Positions 22,839-29,875 of a stretch of 32,174 nucleotides of DNA are shown here, in pieces. A program made the translations under genes and the position numbers. Where the stretch lies: NCBI GenBank assembly GCA_001767435.1, contig MEKT01000157.1:1-32174 (forward strand), written 5' to 3'. Each line of letters begins with the position of its first letter. Within the stretch, counting starts at the first letter, position 1. The DNA is from Acidobacteria bacterium RIFCSPLOWO2_02_FULL_65_29 (lineage in GTDB: Bacteria; Acidobacteriota; Vicinamibacteria; Vicinamibacterales; CAVVIG01). The notes below the pieces were generated by a model. It did not search any database. It saw nothing but the letters and a program-made list of their open reading frames with translations, and was not told the DNA's origin.

Positions 22839-24326
22839 ATGTCTAGTGGCGCGCGCTTCGCCTTCGGCTCGTGCGAGCTCGATCCCGTCAGAAGGCGTCT
22901 GACCGCGTCCGAGGAGCCGGTCGCCATCTCCGACCGGCAACTGGACGTGCTCCTGCTGCTCGTCGCGCGGGCCGGTCAGATCGTGTCCAAAGACGAACTG
23001 CTGCAAGCGGGATGGAAAGACGTCGCGGTTGGGGATAACAGCCTGGAACAGGCCATCTCGAGCCTGCGCAAGATGCTCGGCCCCGGCCATGTCGAGACCG
23101 TCGCGCGGCGGGGCTACCGCTTCATCGCGGCCGTCGAGCGTCTGGCCGCGCGCGAAAGCGACGCGGCGCTCGACAATCTCCTGGCGCCGCATCGCGCGTT
23201 CATCGAAGGACGTGCGGCGCTCGAAACGCTCGAGGCCGGCAAGGTGGCCCACGCCCGCGAGGTCTTCGAAGGCGCGCTCGCGAGCGCGCCCGAGCACGCC
23301 TCGTCGCACATCGGGCTGGCCAACGCCTGCCTGATGCAGTTCGAGATGACGCGCGCCGACCCATCGCCAGACGCGGCGGCGCTCGCCGTGGCCGCTCATC
23401 ACGCGCGTGACGCGTGCCGCCTGGATCCGCAGTCTGGCGAAGCCTGGGCGACGCTGGGCTTCGTGCTCGACCGCACCGGCAACCGCGTCGACGCGATCGC
23501 GGCATCGAAACGCGCCACCACGCTCGAGCCCGACAACTGGCGGCATTATTTTCGTCTCTCGTACGTGAGTTGGGGGGAGGAGCGCCTCAGGGCGGCTCAC
23601 CGAACACTGACGCTTCTGCCCGATTTCCCGCTCGCCCATTGGCTGGCGGCGACGGTGCACGTGGCCAGGCAGGCGTTGCCCGAAGCCGAGCGCGAGCTGG
23701 CCGCCGCGCTCGCCATGAAGTTAGACGAGGACCGAACGAAATTCGCGGCCGTGGCCCTGCACTGGTTACATGGCCTGCTCCTCCTCGAGGATGGCGACGA
23801 GGCTCGCGCGATCGAGGAATTCGAGCGCGAGCTGGCGTCTGAACACGCCGGCCACTTGTACGCGCGCGAATGCTCGGCGAACACGTGGTACGCCCTGGGC
23901 GCCCTCAGGCGCCGGCAGGGCCACGCGGCCGAGGCTGCCGCGGCGTTCCAACAGGCCCTCGATCGCGTGCCCGCACACCCGCTGGCGCGCGTCGGCGTCT
24001 CCGCCGCCGGCGGCGCCGATCCCGCTCCGCCGCGCCTCCGGTCGATCGAGCATGCCGCGACCGACGGCGCGGCAGCGAGACGCGCCTTCGGCGCGGAGGT
24101 GGCGGCTCCGCCCGCCTTGTCAGTCGACAGCGCGCTGGTTCGAGCCGCGCAACTCGTCGTCGCCGGCGCACACGCCGACGCCGCCCGACTCGTCGATGAC
24201 GCGCTCGCGCAGGCGCCCGACGGCAATGCCGGGTGGCTGTTGCCCATCGAACCGCTCCTCCACGTGTCGACCCACCCCGATCTCTGGGCTCGCGCCCTCG
24301 CGCGCGTGCGCAATCGCGCATCCTGA
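22839..24326 (+). CDS. Winged-helix (OmpR/CadC-type) regulator fused to TPR
   Basis: A 495-residue product from ATG 22839 with a weak AGAAG SD. Residues 5-105 form an OmpR/PhoB-type winged helix (ISDRQLDVLLLLVARAGQIVSK, ISSLRKMLGPGHVETVARRGYRF), as in CadC and HilA. No transmembrane helix follows, so unlike CadC it is probably cytoplasmic. From about residue 110 TPR-like helices follow (AFIEGRAALETLEAGKVAHAR, AWATLGFVLDRTGNRVDAIA, YALGALRRRQGHAAEAAAAF). A Pro/Ala-rich linker lies near 395-425. TPR regions in such regulators sense a protein or small-molecule signal. Its target genes are not evident; the divergent CBS gene is a candidate. Confidence 0.88.
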   Translation: MSSGARFAFGSCELDPVRRRLTASEEPVAISDRQLDVLLLLVARAGQIVSKDELLQAGWKDVAVGDNSLEQAISSLRKMLGPGHVETVARRGYRFIAAVERLAARESDAALDNLLAPHRAFIEGRAALETLEAGKVAHAREVFEGALASAPEHASSHIGLANACLMQFEMTRADPSPDAAALAVAAHHARDACRLDPQSGEAWATLGFVLDRTGNRVDAIAASKRATTLEPDNWRHYFRLSYVSWGEERLRAAHRTLTLLPDFPLAHWLAATVHVARQALPEAERELAAALAMKLDEDRTKFAAVALHWLHGLLLLEDGDEARAIEEFERELASEHAGHLYARECSANTWYALGALRRRQGHAAEAAAAFQQALDRVPAHPLARVGVSAAGGADPAPPRLRSIEHAATDGAAARRAFGAEVAAPPALSVDSALVRAAQLVVAGAHADAARLVDDALAQAPDGNAGWLLPIEPLLHVSTHPDLWARALARVRNRAS

Positions 24327-24327
24327 G

Positions 24328-24475
24328 ACGTGGGGCTCCGCCCCACACCCCGGCTCGGTCGCTTGCGGGGACCCCTACGCCCCGCGCCGCTCCCTCGCAG
24401 GCGCGCCGTGCGCGCCTCGCCCGTTATGCGGTAACGAGTGCAAGATTCTCGTTTCGACCAGCATAACGGGCCAAC
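24328..24475. repeat. Dispersed two-hairpin element, copy B
   Basis: About 148 bp; matches 4224-4413 without the 43-bp insert of copy A. The left hairpin is GTGGGGC-TCC-GCCCCAC (24330-24346). The right hairpin is perfect: CCCGTTATGC (24420-24429) with GCATAACGGG (24461-24470), enclosing an inner AACGAG/CTCGTT pair. It begins 2 bp after the stop of the winged-helix/TPR gene. No coding sequence is credible inside it. Confidence 0.88.
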
Positions 24476-24600
24476 GCGGGGCTCCGCCCCACACCCCCCG
24501 CCTCCGCTCTTCGAGCTCCGGCGAGGCTCGCCGAAGCCTTCGGCGCAGGCGGCGGCTCGGTCGCTCCCCCTGTGCGCGCCTAGCCATTCTGCGAAAGATC
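24476..24600. repeat. Diverged third copy of the dispersed element
   Basis: Starts again with GGGGCTCCGCCCC and ACACCCC right after copy B, then has an insert of about 55 bp rich in CTTCGAGCTCCGG and CTTCGGCG words. It then resumes with CGGCTCGGTCGCT (24553-24565) and a degraded version of the CGCGCCT part. The right hairpin is not recognisable. The following bases to 24725 hold no gene that I can support. Confidence 0.55.
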
Positions 24601-24725
24601 AGGACTTTTCAGCTGACCCGACAGGACTTCCCCGAAACCGCGCGGCACGATGGTGGCTGGGACGAGGCGCACGATCGCACGCCTCGTACGCCGCGCGAAT
24701 GCGGCCACACTCTTTGGAGGATGTC

Positions 24726-25331
24726 ATGAAAGACCACTCGTCAGCTCTCAGCCGTCAGCTCTCAGCCATCAGCTCGAGCCTCTCGGTCCACGGTCGACCG
24801 ATGTTGGCGGGCACGGGCGCCGTCGGTCGGGCGACGTGCGCAGTCCTTCTTGTCCTGGGGCTCTCGGGATCCGCGATCGGTCAGACGCTTCCCCCCTACG
24901 CCAAGGAGGCCAACCTCTCCGGGCCCCGCTTCGGCCTCACGCTCCTGGCCGACGGCGTGGTCAAGAAACTGGCGGAGAGAGAGATCGAGGTCGGCCCGCA
25001 CATTTCGCAATTCGGCTGGCAGTTCGAGAAGCAGTTCTTCACGCGGGACGGCGGCGTCACGATGGTCACCGAATGGGTGGCGCTCGTCGGCGGGCTCGAG
25101 CAGAGTGTCGTGCTCCCCAGCCTGAGCTGGATCGTGGGCGTGCGGACGCGAGACGGAGCCGAGTTCGGGATCGGTCCTAACATCACGCCCGCCGGCACGG
25201 CTCTGGTGCTGGCAACGGGCATGACGTTCCGGGCGGGGGCTGTGAACGTGCCGGTGAATGTCGCGGTGGTGCCGGGAAAGTCGGGGACGCGCGTGAGCGT
25301 GCTCTCGGGTTTCAGTCTGCGAAGGAGATGA
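24726..25331 (+). CDS. Small exported protein of unknown function
   Basis: A 201-residue product from ATG 24726, with GGAGG 5 nt upstream. The N-terminal 25 residues are encoded by a 7-bp-period array and read as low-complexity Ser/Leu (SSALSRQLSAISSSLS). A normal signal peptide follows (about 26-52; TCAVLLVLGLSGSAIGQ), so ATG 24801 could be the ancestral start. The mature part begins LPPYAKEANLSGPRFGLTLLADGVVKKL and goes on with SQFGWQFEKQFFTRDGG, ALVGGLEQSVVLPSLSWIVGVR and FGIGPNITPAGTALVLATGMTFRAGAVNVPVNVAVV. The alternating hydrophobic C-terminal half suggests a beta-rich fold, possibly outer-membrane associated. I do not recognise a named family. Confidence 0.75.
   Translation: MKDHSSALSRQLSAISSSLSVHGRPMLAGTGAVGRATCAVLLVLGLSGSAIGQTLPPYAKEANLSGPRFGLTLLADGVVKKLAEREIEVGPHISQFGWQFEKQFFTRDGGVTMVTEWVALVGGLEQSVVLPSLSWIVGVRTRDGAEFGIGPNITPAGTALVLATGMTFRAGAVNVPVNVAVVPGKSGTRVSVLSGFSLRRR
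24741..24775. repeat. 7-bp-period array inside a coding start
   Basis: Five heptamers in phase: TCAGCTC, TCAGCCG, TCAGCTC, TCAGCCA, TCAGCTC; less regular units (GAGCCTC, TCGGTCC) continue to about 24789. It starts 15 bp after the ATG at 24726, between the SD and the signal peptide, and it does not break the frame. Confidence 0.88.
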
Positions 25332-25340
25332 CAGAACAGG

Positions 25341-25368
25341 GCCTCGGGCCTCGGGGCTCGGGGCCCGC
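25341..25368. repeat. Short 7-bp-period array at the proline dehydrogenase 3' end
   Basis: Four heptamers: GCCTCGG twice, GGCTCGG, GGCCCGC. It lies between the convergent stop codons of the small exported protein (25331) and the proline dehydrogenase (25368) and touches the latter. Confidence 0.75.
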
Positions 25369-26297
25369 TATCGCGCGAACACGTTCTTCACGACGAACCA
25401 CACGTTGGCGGGCCGCTCGGCCAGGCGCCGCATGTACCACGGGAACCAGTAGTCGCCATACGCGATGAGCACGCGCAGCGGTCGTCCCGCCTGTACAATC
25501 CGCTGCTGGAGCGGCCGCCGAATTCCGTACAGCATGGCGTATTCATACGCGGATGCCGGCACGCCGCGATCGCCGATGAAGGCCGCGAGTCGATCCACGA
25601 GGCGTGGATCGTGCGTGGCGATGTGCAGCAGCCCGCCCGGCTTCGAGCACGCGTGGCCAAGCACGCGGCAAGCCAGCGTGTAGAAATTCTCGTCGACGTC
25701 TTCTTTTCTCGAGAACGCGACAGACGCCGGTTCCAGGTACGCGCCTTTCACGAGGCGGACCGCCGCGCCCAGCGGCAGCAGGGATTCGAGATCCGTCGCC
25801 GTGCGACGCAGATACGCCTGTAGGGCGATGCCTATCCGGTCGGAGCACGCCCGCGTCTGCCGGAAAAGGGCGAGCGTCCGATCGACGTACGCCGAGCCCT
25901 CCATGTCGATCCACACAAGGTTGTCGCGCTCGGCGGCGCGATTGACGAGGCGCTGCAGATTCTGGAAACAGAGCCCGGCGTCGAAATCGAGCCCGAGCTG
26001 GGTCGGCTTCACGGAAATCTGCGCGCCGAGACCGGCCGCCTGGATGCGATCGAGCGCGTCGAGATACTCAAGGGTGACCCGATCGGCCTCGTCAGGCCGA
26101 ACGAGATTTTCGCCGAGCTTGGTGAAGATCGTCCCAACGCCCAGGGCCTGCTGCGCGGACGCGGCGGCCATGGCGTCCTCCAGCCGCTCGCCCGGCATGA
26201 AGGCCGACACCGACCGGCGGACGAACGCGGTCTTGACGGCGTACTCGCGCAACCAAGCATTGGTCGACGCGGCAAGGAGGAGGCGTCGCGCGAGCAC
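25368..26297 (-). CDS. Proline dehydrogenase (monofunctional)
   Basis: A 309-residue product from GTG 26297; no SD is evident, so the start is uncertain. The (beta/alpha)8 proline dehydrogenase motifs are in order: GTIFTKLGENL (55-65), QISVKPTQLGLDF (93-105), IDMEGSAYVDRT (130-141), AVRLVKGAYLEP (179-190), HIATHDPRLVDRL (225-237), YEYAMLYGIR (251-260) and the C-terminal YMRRLAERPANVW (288-300). It oxidises proline to pyrroline-5-carboxylate with FAD and passes electrons to quinone at the inner membrane. The length fits the short bacterial ProDH, not PutA; no P5C dehydrogenase is encoded nearby. It appears to be a single-gene unit. Confidence 0.93.
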   Translation of the reverse strand: MLARRLLLAASTNAWLREYAVKTAFVRRSVSAFMPGERLEDAMAAASAQQALGVGTIFTKLGENLVRPDEADRVTLEYLDALDRIQAAGLGAQISVKPTQLGLDFDAGLCFQNLQRLVNRAAERDNLVWIDMEGSAYVDRTLALFRQTRACSDRIGIALQAYLRRTATDLESLLPLGAAVRLVKGAYLEPASVAFSRKEDVDENFYTLACRVLGHACSKPGGLLHIATHDPRLVDRLAAFIGDRGVPASAYEYAMLYGIRRPLQQRIVQAGRPLRVLIAYGDYWFPWYMRRLAERPANVWFVVKNVFAR

Positions 26298-26388
26298 GCG
26301 CTACTATGTCTCAGCGCGCCACCGCAAGCGAAGCCCGCGCGGCATCACCTCCGGAGGCCGGTGATGCGCGTCTCGTATCCACCGAATC

Positions 26389-26631
26389 TCAGGTGGCGTG
26401 GGTCGCGACGGGGATGCTGGTCGGGGCGGGCTCGCCGACGGCCACCCGCGCGGGAAAGAATTGCGCAACCTTCCCTGCCGCGACCTCGAACTGCGCGGTG
26501 ATGATGGGTTTGTGCCCCCCTTCCACCTTCGGCGTGCAGCCGCGGATCAACTGTGCGGCCCGGAGCGTGGCCAGTATCACGAATTCGAAGGCGCCGACGC
26601 CGGGCGGACGCTGAATCACACGGACCTCCAC
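26389..26631 (-). CDS. rpoZ: RNA polymerase omega subunit-like protein
   Basis: An 80-residue product from GTG 26631; a second GTG four codons later, behind a GGAGG, is also possible. It has the omega core: FEFVILATLRAAQLIRGCTPKVEGG, then HKPIITAQFEVAAGKV. This matches the usual FE(F/V)..A..RA.QL..G..P.V and hK...A..E...GK pattern. The C-terminus is a short Pro/Ala tail. Omega assists beta' folding and can carry ppGpp response. It is not beside gmk, its common neighbour, but just after a cold-shock-domain gene (13-bp gap) and an RRM gene, so it could be a second, specialised copy. Confidence 0.8.
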   Translation of the reverse strand: MEVRVIQRPPGVGAFEFVILATLRAAQLIRGCTPKVEGGHKPIITAQFEVAAGKVAQFFPARVAVGEPAPTSIPVATHAT

Positions 26632-26644
26632 ATCGGCCCCATCT

Positions 26645-26947
26645 TCACTTCATGCGCCGCATCACGCGAAGCGCGCGCGCGCCGCTCACCGAGTCTTCGA
26701 GCACTTCGAACGCGACGGTGTCGCCGACCTGGAGATCGTTGAAGAGGGTGCCCTGCCTCAAGTCTCCGCGATGAAAGTAGACCTGGCGATCGTCGCGCAG
26801 TCGGATGTATCCATGGCCCTGGCCGACGAGGATCCGGGCCACACGTCCGGTTGCGGGCTTGCCCTGCGGATCGTGCGGCCGCGACGGCTTGCCGCCGCGC
26901 TTGCCCACGTCCACACGCCTCGCCCCGTAGAAATATTCAGCGCCCAT
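26645..26947 (-). CDS. Cold-shock-domain protein
   Basis: A 100-residue product from ATG 26947; an upstream in-frame extension to 26992 is possible but looks non-coding. A basic N-terminal tail (residues 8-32, rich in Lys, Gly, Arg) is followed by a cold-shock-like OB fold (about 33-98): GRVARILVGQGHGYIRLRDDRQVYFHRGDL, then LQVGDTVAFEVLEDSVSGARALRV. The YFHRGDL part stands where CspA has VFVHFSAI. It probably binds single-stranded RNA or DNA. It lies between an RRM protein gene and the omega-like gene, all on the same strand. Confidence 0.85.
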   Translation of the reverse strand: MGAEYFYGARRVDVGKRGGKPSRPHDPQGKPATGRVARILVGQGHGYIRLRDDRQVYFHRGDLRQGTLFNDLQVGDTVAFEVLEDSVSGARALRVMRRMK

Positions 26948-26997
26948 AGGGTTGAGAACGGGGCGGGGCACGAGCCCTGCCCCGACGTCCACAGCAG

Positions 26998-27318
26998 CTA
27001 CCAGCGGGGCTCGGACCGACGACGACGCGAATCGCCGCCGCCGCCGCCGCCGAACCCGCCCGAGCGCGCCGGCTTCGGGCGCGCTTCGTTGACGGTGAGC
27101 CCGCGGCCGCCAAGCTGATACGCGTTCAGCTCGGTGATGGCCTTCTGCGCCTCTTCGTCCGTGCTCATCTCGACAAACGCAAATCCTCGCGCTCGCCCGG
27201 TGGCCATGTCGCGCATCACGGTGACCGTTTCGACGGTCCCGGCGCGGGCGAAGAGCTCGTGGAGCTCCGTTTCGCCTGTTTCGTACGGGAGGTTGCCGAC
27301 GTAGAGCTTCCGACCCAT
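26998..27318 (-). CDS. Single-RRM RNA-binding protein
   Basis: A 106-residue product from ATG 27318, with GAGGAG about 8 nt upstream. An RRM fills residues 3-80: RNP2 is LYVGNL (5-10) and RNP1 is RGFAFVEM (44-51), both with the aromatic residues needed to stack on RNA. A Gly-rich and Arg-rich tail (86-106) follows. This is the Rbp type known from cyanobacteria and other bacteria, often cold-induced. The neighbouring cold-shock-domain gene fits that role. The region upstream carries a perfect 18-bp palindrome that may fold in the leader. Confidence 0.95.
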   Translation of the reverse strand: MGRKLYVGNLPYETGETELHELFARAGTVETVTVMRDMATGRARGFAFVEMSTDEEAQKAITELNAYQLGGRGLTVNEARPKPARSGGFGGGGGGDSRRRRSEPRW

Positions 27319-27662
27319 GAACCTACTCCTCTGTCGCTATTGCGACCGCGGCGCCGCCAGGGCGGCGCACGCATCAGACGGTCCACCACGGATCCGTCCG
27401 TTGGATTTCGTCTCGTTGCTAGGCAGAACGTCAGGAGGAGCGAGTCAGGAAAGGCTCGTCACGCCCTCAGGCGGCACAGCACGTGGCTAGATCCGACCAT
27501 GTGATTCTATCACCTTTCCCGATCGGACCGACGCCTTCGCCGGACCGCGCCGGCAGCGCTGGCCGTATCCCGCGTCGCCGGTCCTTGGCGGCGCCTGGCC
27601 AGCGGCTCGCGGCGAACAGGCACGGCGCGGGCCGCGCGGCTACAATATCGTGAAGGACCCTG
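27319..27662. other. Divergent intergenic region with a leader palindrome
   Basis: 344 bp without a credible gene between the RRM gene (minus) and the helical-repeat gene (plus). It holds the palindrome at 27351-27368, a TACAAT (27641-27646) that could be the -10 of the plus-strand gene, and an AAGGA SD at 27653-27657. No good -35 box was found on either strand. Confidence 0.5.
27351..27368. repeat. Perfect palindrome upstream of the RRM gene
   Basis: GCGCCGCC-AG-GGCGGCGC, 8-bp arms and a 2-nt loop, starting 33 bp before the RRM start codon. If transcribed it makes a strong hairpin just before the SD; it could also be a protein-binding site. Confidence 0.55.
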
Positions 27663-28556
27663 ATGCGCCGCTCCATTCTCCTGGCTCTCTGCCTTGCAAC
27701 CGTGACGACCTCTAGTCAAGCGGCCGGTCAGCAGCCCGACCAGACACGCCCGCCGGCGCCGACGTTGCCCAGCGAGAGCGCGCCGTCGCACGTCGGGGAC
27801 CGCGCGGTCGCATCCGATGGCCTCACCCTGTCGGATGCGCAGAGCCTGTTCTACACCGGCCGATACGGCTCGGCAGCCGACCTCGCGCTCGGGCTGCGCT
27901 CGGTGGACTCCGAGAATCTGACGGCGTACGAGCTCCGGACCTCGGCGCTGCTCTTCCAGCTCAAAGCCGCTCTCGACCGTCAACGCGACAAGGAGAAGGC
28001 GTTCAACGCGTGCGCCGCGTGCCCGGAGCTGATGGCGGCGTTCCAGACCGAGACGACGCTGGGCCAGAAGGTGGCGCGCTCGAAGCTACGCGCGACACCG
28101 GGGAATGAAGACGCCCTGTTCTTTCTTGGCAAGCTCAATCTGAATCACGTCTGGCTGCATCTGGGAACGCTCGGCCGCAGAACCGGATGGGACGAGTACT
28201 GGGAAGCCAGGCGGTCGCTCGACACCGTTCTGAAGCGCAATCCCGGCCACGTCCGCGCGCTCGTCGCGCGCGCCTGGATCGATTACATCGTCGACACCAA
28301 GATGCCGTGGGGCACGGGCTGGCTGCTCGGGGGCGGCAACAAGAAGCGCGCGATCCGGACATTGCACGAGGCGGTGAGCATCACGTCGGACTTCTTCGTC
28401 CACGCGGAAGCGGAGTTTGCGCTGTGGGACATTCAGGTGCGCGAGAAGAACATCGCCGACGCGACCGTCGTCGCCCGACGGCTGGCACGCGACTTTCCTG
28501 AAAATCTCGAGGTCGCGAAATTCCTCGAAACCCACGATAGGGCCGCCCAGCCGTAA
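27663..28556 (+). CDS. Exported helical-repeat (TPR-like) protein
   Basis: A 297-residue product from ATG 27663, with AAGGA 5 nt upstream. A Sec signal covers residues 1-22, ending QAAGQQ. A Pro-rich linker (25-45) leads into helical repeats: TLSDAQSLFYTGRYGSAADLALGL, NLTAYELRTSALLFQLKAAL, then a conserved-looking LNHVWLHLGTLGRRTGWDEYWEARRSLDTVLKRNPGHVRALVARAW and WGTGWLLGGGNKKRAIRTLHEAVS. One CAACPE pair of cysteines is present without a haem histidine. This kind of protein is common in acidobacteria with unknown role. It converges with the small coiled-coil gene at 28583. Confidence 0.8.
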   Translation: MRRSILLALCLATVTTSSQAAGQQPDQTRPPAPTLPSESAPSHVGDRAVASDGLTLSDAQSLFYTGRYGSAADLALGLRSVDSENLTAYELRTSALLFQLKAALDRQRDKEKAFNACAACPELMAAFQTETTLGQKVARSKLRATPGNEDALFFLGKLNLNHVWLHLGTLGRRTGWDEYWEARRSLDTVLKRNPGHVRALVARAWIDYIVDTKMPWGTGWLLGGGNKKRAIRTLHEAVSITSDFFVHAEAEFALWDIQVREKNIADATVVARRLARDFPENLEVAKFLETHDRAAQP

Positions 28557-28582
28557 TCGGGCCGCGCACGCTGGGTGAGATC

Positions 28583-28843
28583 TCAGTCCTTCTTGGCTGC
28601 TGCCGCGCCCTTCAACTCGTCGATCCTGTCGTCGATGTCGGCGATCTCGTCCTCGAGTCGCTTCTTGACCGCCTCCAGTGCCTCGATCTCCGCCCGGCGG
28701 CCGTAGAAACGACGGCCGCTCGTCATCCCGCAGCTCATGAAGTCGGAGCCCATTCGCATCCATTCGGTTGGGTCGCAGCTCAGTCTCCACCATTCGGCAG
28801 GACTCCAAGCCAATCTGGCCCACTCCGAGTATGTGCGGTACAT
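28583..28843 (-). CDS. Small protein with three EW decapeptide repeats and a coiled coil
   Basis: An 86-residue product from ATG 28843, with AAGGGG about 5 nt upstream. Residues 6-31 hold a decapeptide repeated three times, with Glu-Trp at 7-8, 17-18 and 27-28 and Arg at 10, 20 and 30 (SEWARL, PAEWWRL, PTEWMRM). After a Cys/Gly-containing loop (GSDFMSCGMTSG) comes RRFYGRRAEIEALEAVKKRLEDEIADIDDRIDELK (44-78), a strong coiled coil that resembles the end of DUF5320-type proteins. It may oligomerise and bind another protein through the EW part. It follows the CBS gene by 58 bp and is the last of the presumed stress operon. Confidence 0.75.
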   Translation of the reverse strand: MYRTYSEWARLAWSPAEWWRLSCDPTEWMRMGSDFMSCGMTSGRRFYGRRAEIEALEAVKKRLEDEIADIDDRIDELKGAAAAKKD

Positions 28844-28901
28844 GACGCCCCTTCTGAGACTCATCGATGTGACGGATATCGATCGAGGCGACCGGGTCTG
28901 T

Positions 28902-29360
28902 TCAGACGGCGATCGGCTCAATCGATCGGTGCGCGCAAATGCCCGCCAGGGCCGAGACGATGTCCTTCGCGGCTGGCTCACCCTTCCGTTCCGACGCGAG
29001 CACGATGTCGTTCAGGGAGATCACGCCCCGCAGGTGCCCGTCCTTGTCGATGACCGCGAGACGACGAATTCTGAACTGCTTCATGGTGGCCAGAGCCTCG
29101 CTCGTCGTGTCGGTCGGCAGGCAGGCGTGAATCGGGCTCGACATCGCCTGCGCCGCCGAGATGTGTTCGGGCAGCAGACGCCGCGTGGTGGTGGCGATGC
29201 AGATGTCGCGGTCAGTGATCACGCCGACGAGAGCGCCCGCCGCGCCGACGACCGGTACGAAGCCACAGTCGTGATCCCACATCAGCTTGGCCACGGCCGC
29301 CAGGTCGGTCTCCGGGCGACAGGTTTCCGCAGGGGCGGACATCACATCACGGACTCTCAT
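28902..29360 (-). CDS. Two-CBS-domain protein (paralogue 2)
   Basis: A 152-residue product from ATG 29360, with AAGGGA 7 nt upstream. A GTG at 29378 that overlaps the Hsp20 stop by 4 bp (GTGA) is the alternative and matches the style of other junctions here. CBS1 runs from VRDVMSAPAETC to GVITDRDICIA and CBS2 from AQAMSSPIHAC to GVISLNDIVLA. It shares long identical blocks with the 22104-22577 product (KLMWDHDCGF, RRLLPEHISAAQAMSS, GVISLNDI, VSALAGICAHR), so the two arose by duplication. It lies between Hsp20 and the small coiled-coil gene. Likely role: adenylate sensing during stress. Confidence 0.92.
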   Translation of the reverse strand: MRVRDVMSAPAETCRPETDLAAVAKLMWDHDCGFVPVVGAAGALVGVITDRDICIATTTRRLLPEHISAAQAMSSPIHACLPTDTTSEALATMKQFRIRRLAVIDKDGHLRGVISLNDIVLASERKGEPAAKDIVSALAGICAHRSIEPIAV

Positions 29361-29374
29361 CGCGGTTCCCTTCC

Positions 29375-29824
29375 TCACGATACATTCACATTGATGGTCT
29401 TGGGCTGTGCAGTCGCCGACTTTGGCAAGTGCACCTTCAACACGCCGTCCTTGAATTCCGCCGCCACTTTCTGCGCGTCGACCTCGGACGGCAACGCGAG
29501 GCGACGCTCGAACCGGCCGTAGGCGCGTTCGATGCGGTGAAACTTCTTGCCTTTTTCTTCTTTTTCCTGATGTCGCTCGCCGCGAACGCTCAGCATCCCG
29601 TCCTGGATGTCCACGGCGACGTCTTCCTTCTTGACCTCGGGGAGATCGGCCTTGACGAGATACTCCTTGTCGGTTTCCTGGACGTCGACCGCCGGGGCCC
29701 AGTCGGCCGACAAGGAGTCGCCGTCATCGGCTGTCCGGCGAGCGAGAGGCTGGCTGAAGAGCCGATTCAAGCGCGTGGACATGTCTTCGAGCTCGCGGAA
29801 CGGATCCCATCGCATGAGTGACAT
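29375..29824 (-). CDS. Small heat-shock protein, Hsp20 family
   Basis: A 149-residue product from ATG 29824, with AGGAGG 4 nt upstream. The N-terminus is SLMRWDPFRELEDMSTRLNRLF. The alpha-crystallin domain runs from about 42 to 140 (WAPAVDVQETDKEYLVKADLPEV, then GKKFHRIERAYGRFERRLALP and VAAEFKDGVLKVHLPK). The C-terminal INV stands for the I-x-I/V motif used in oligomer assembly. It holds unfolded proteins in the cytoplasm until refolding. It follows the BON gene by 51 bp. No CIRCE or ROSE-type element was seen in front of it. Confidence 0.96.
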   Translation of the reverse strand: MSLMRWDPFRELEDMSTRLNRLFSQPLARRTADDGDSLSADWAPAVDVQETDKEYLVKADLPEVKKEDVAVDIQDGMLSVRGERHQEKEEKGKKFHRIERAYGRFERRLALPSEVDAQKVAAEFKDGVLKVHLPKSATAQPKTINVNVS

Positions 29825-29875
29825 ACGGCCTCCTTGTGAGCACGTGGGCTGAAGTGTTCGATGCTGCCGCCATGG

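Noticed and set aside
24420-24470. Right hairpin of the dispersed element as an integron attC site
   Set aside because: The ends do not fit the RYYYAAC/GTTRRRY core sites and no integrase is present.
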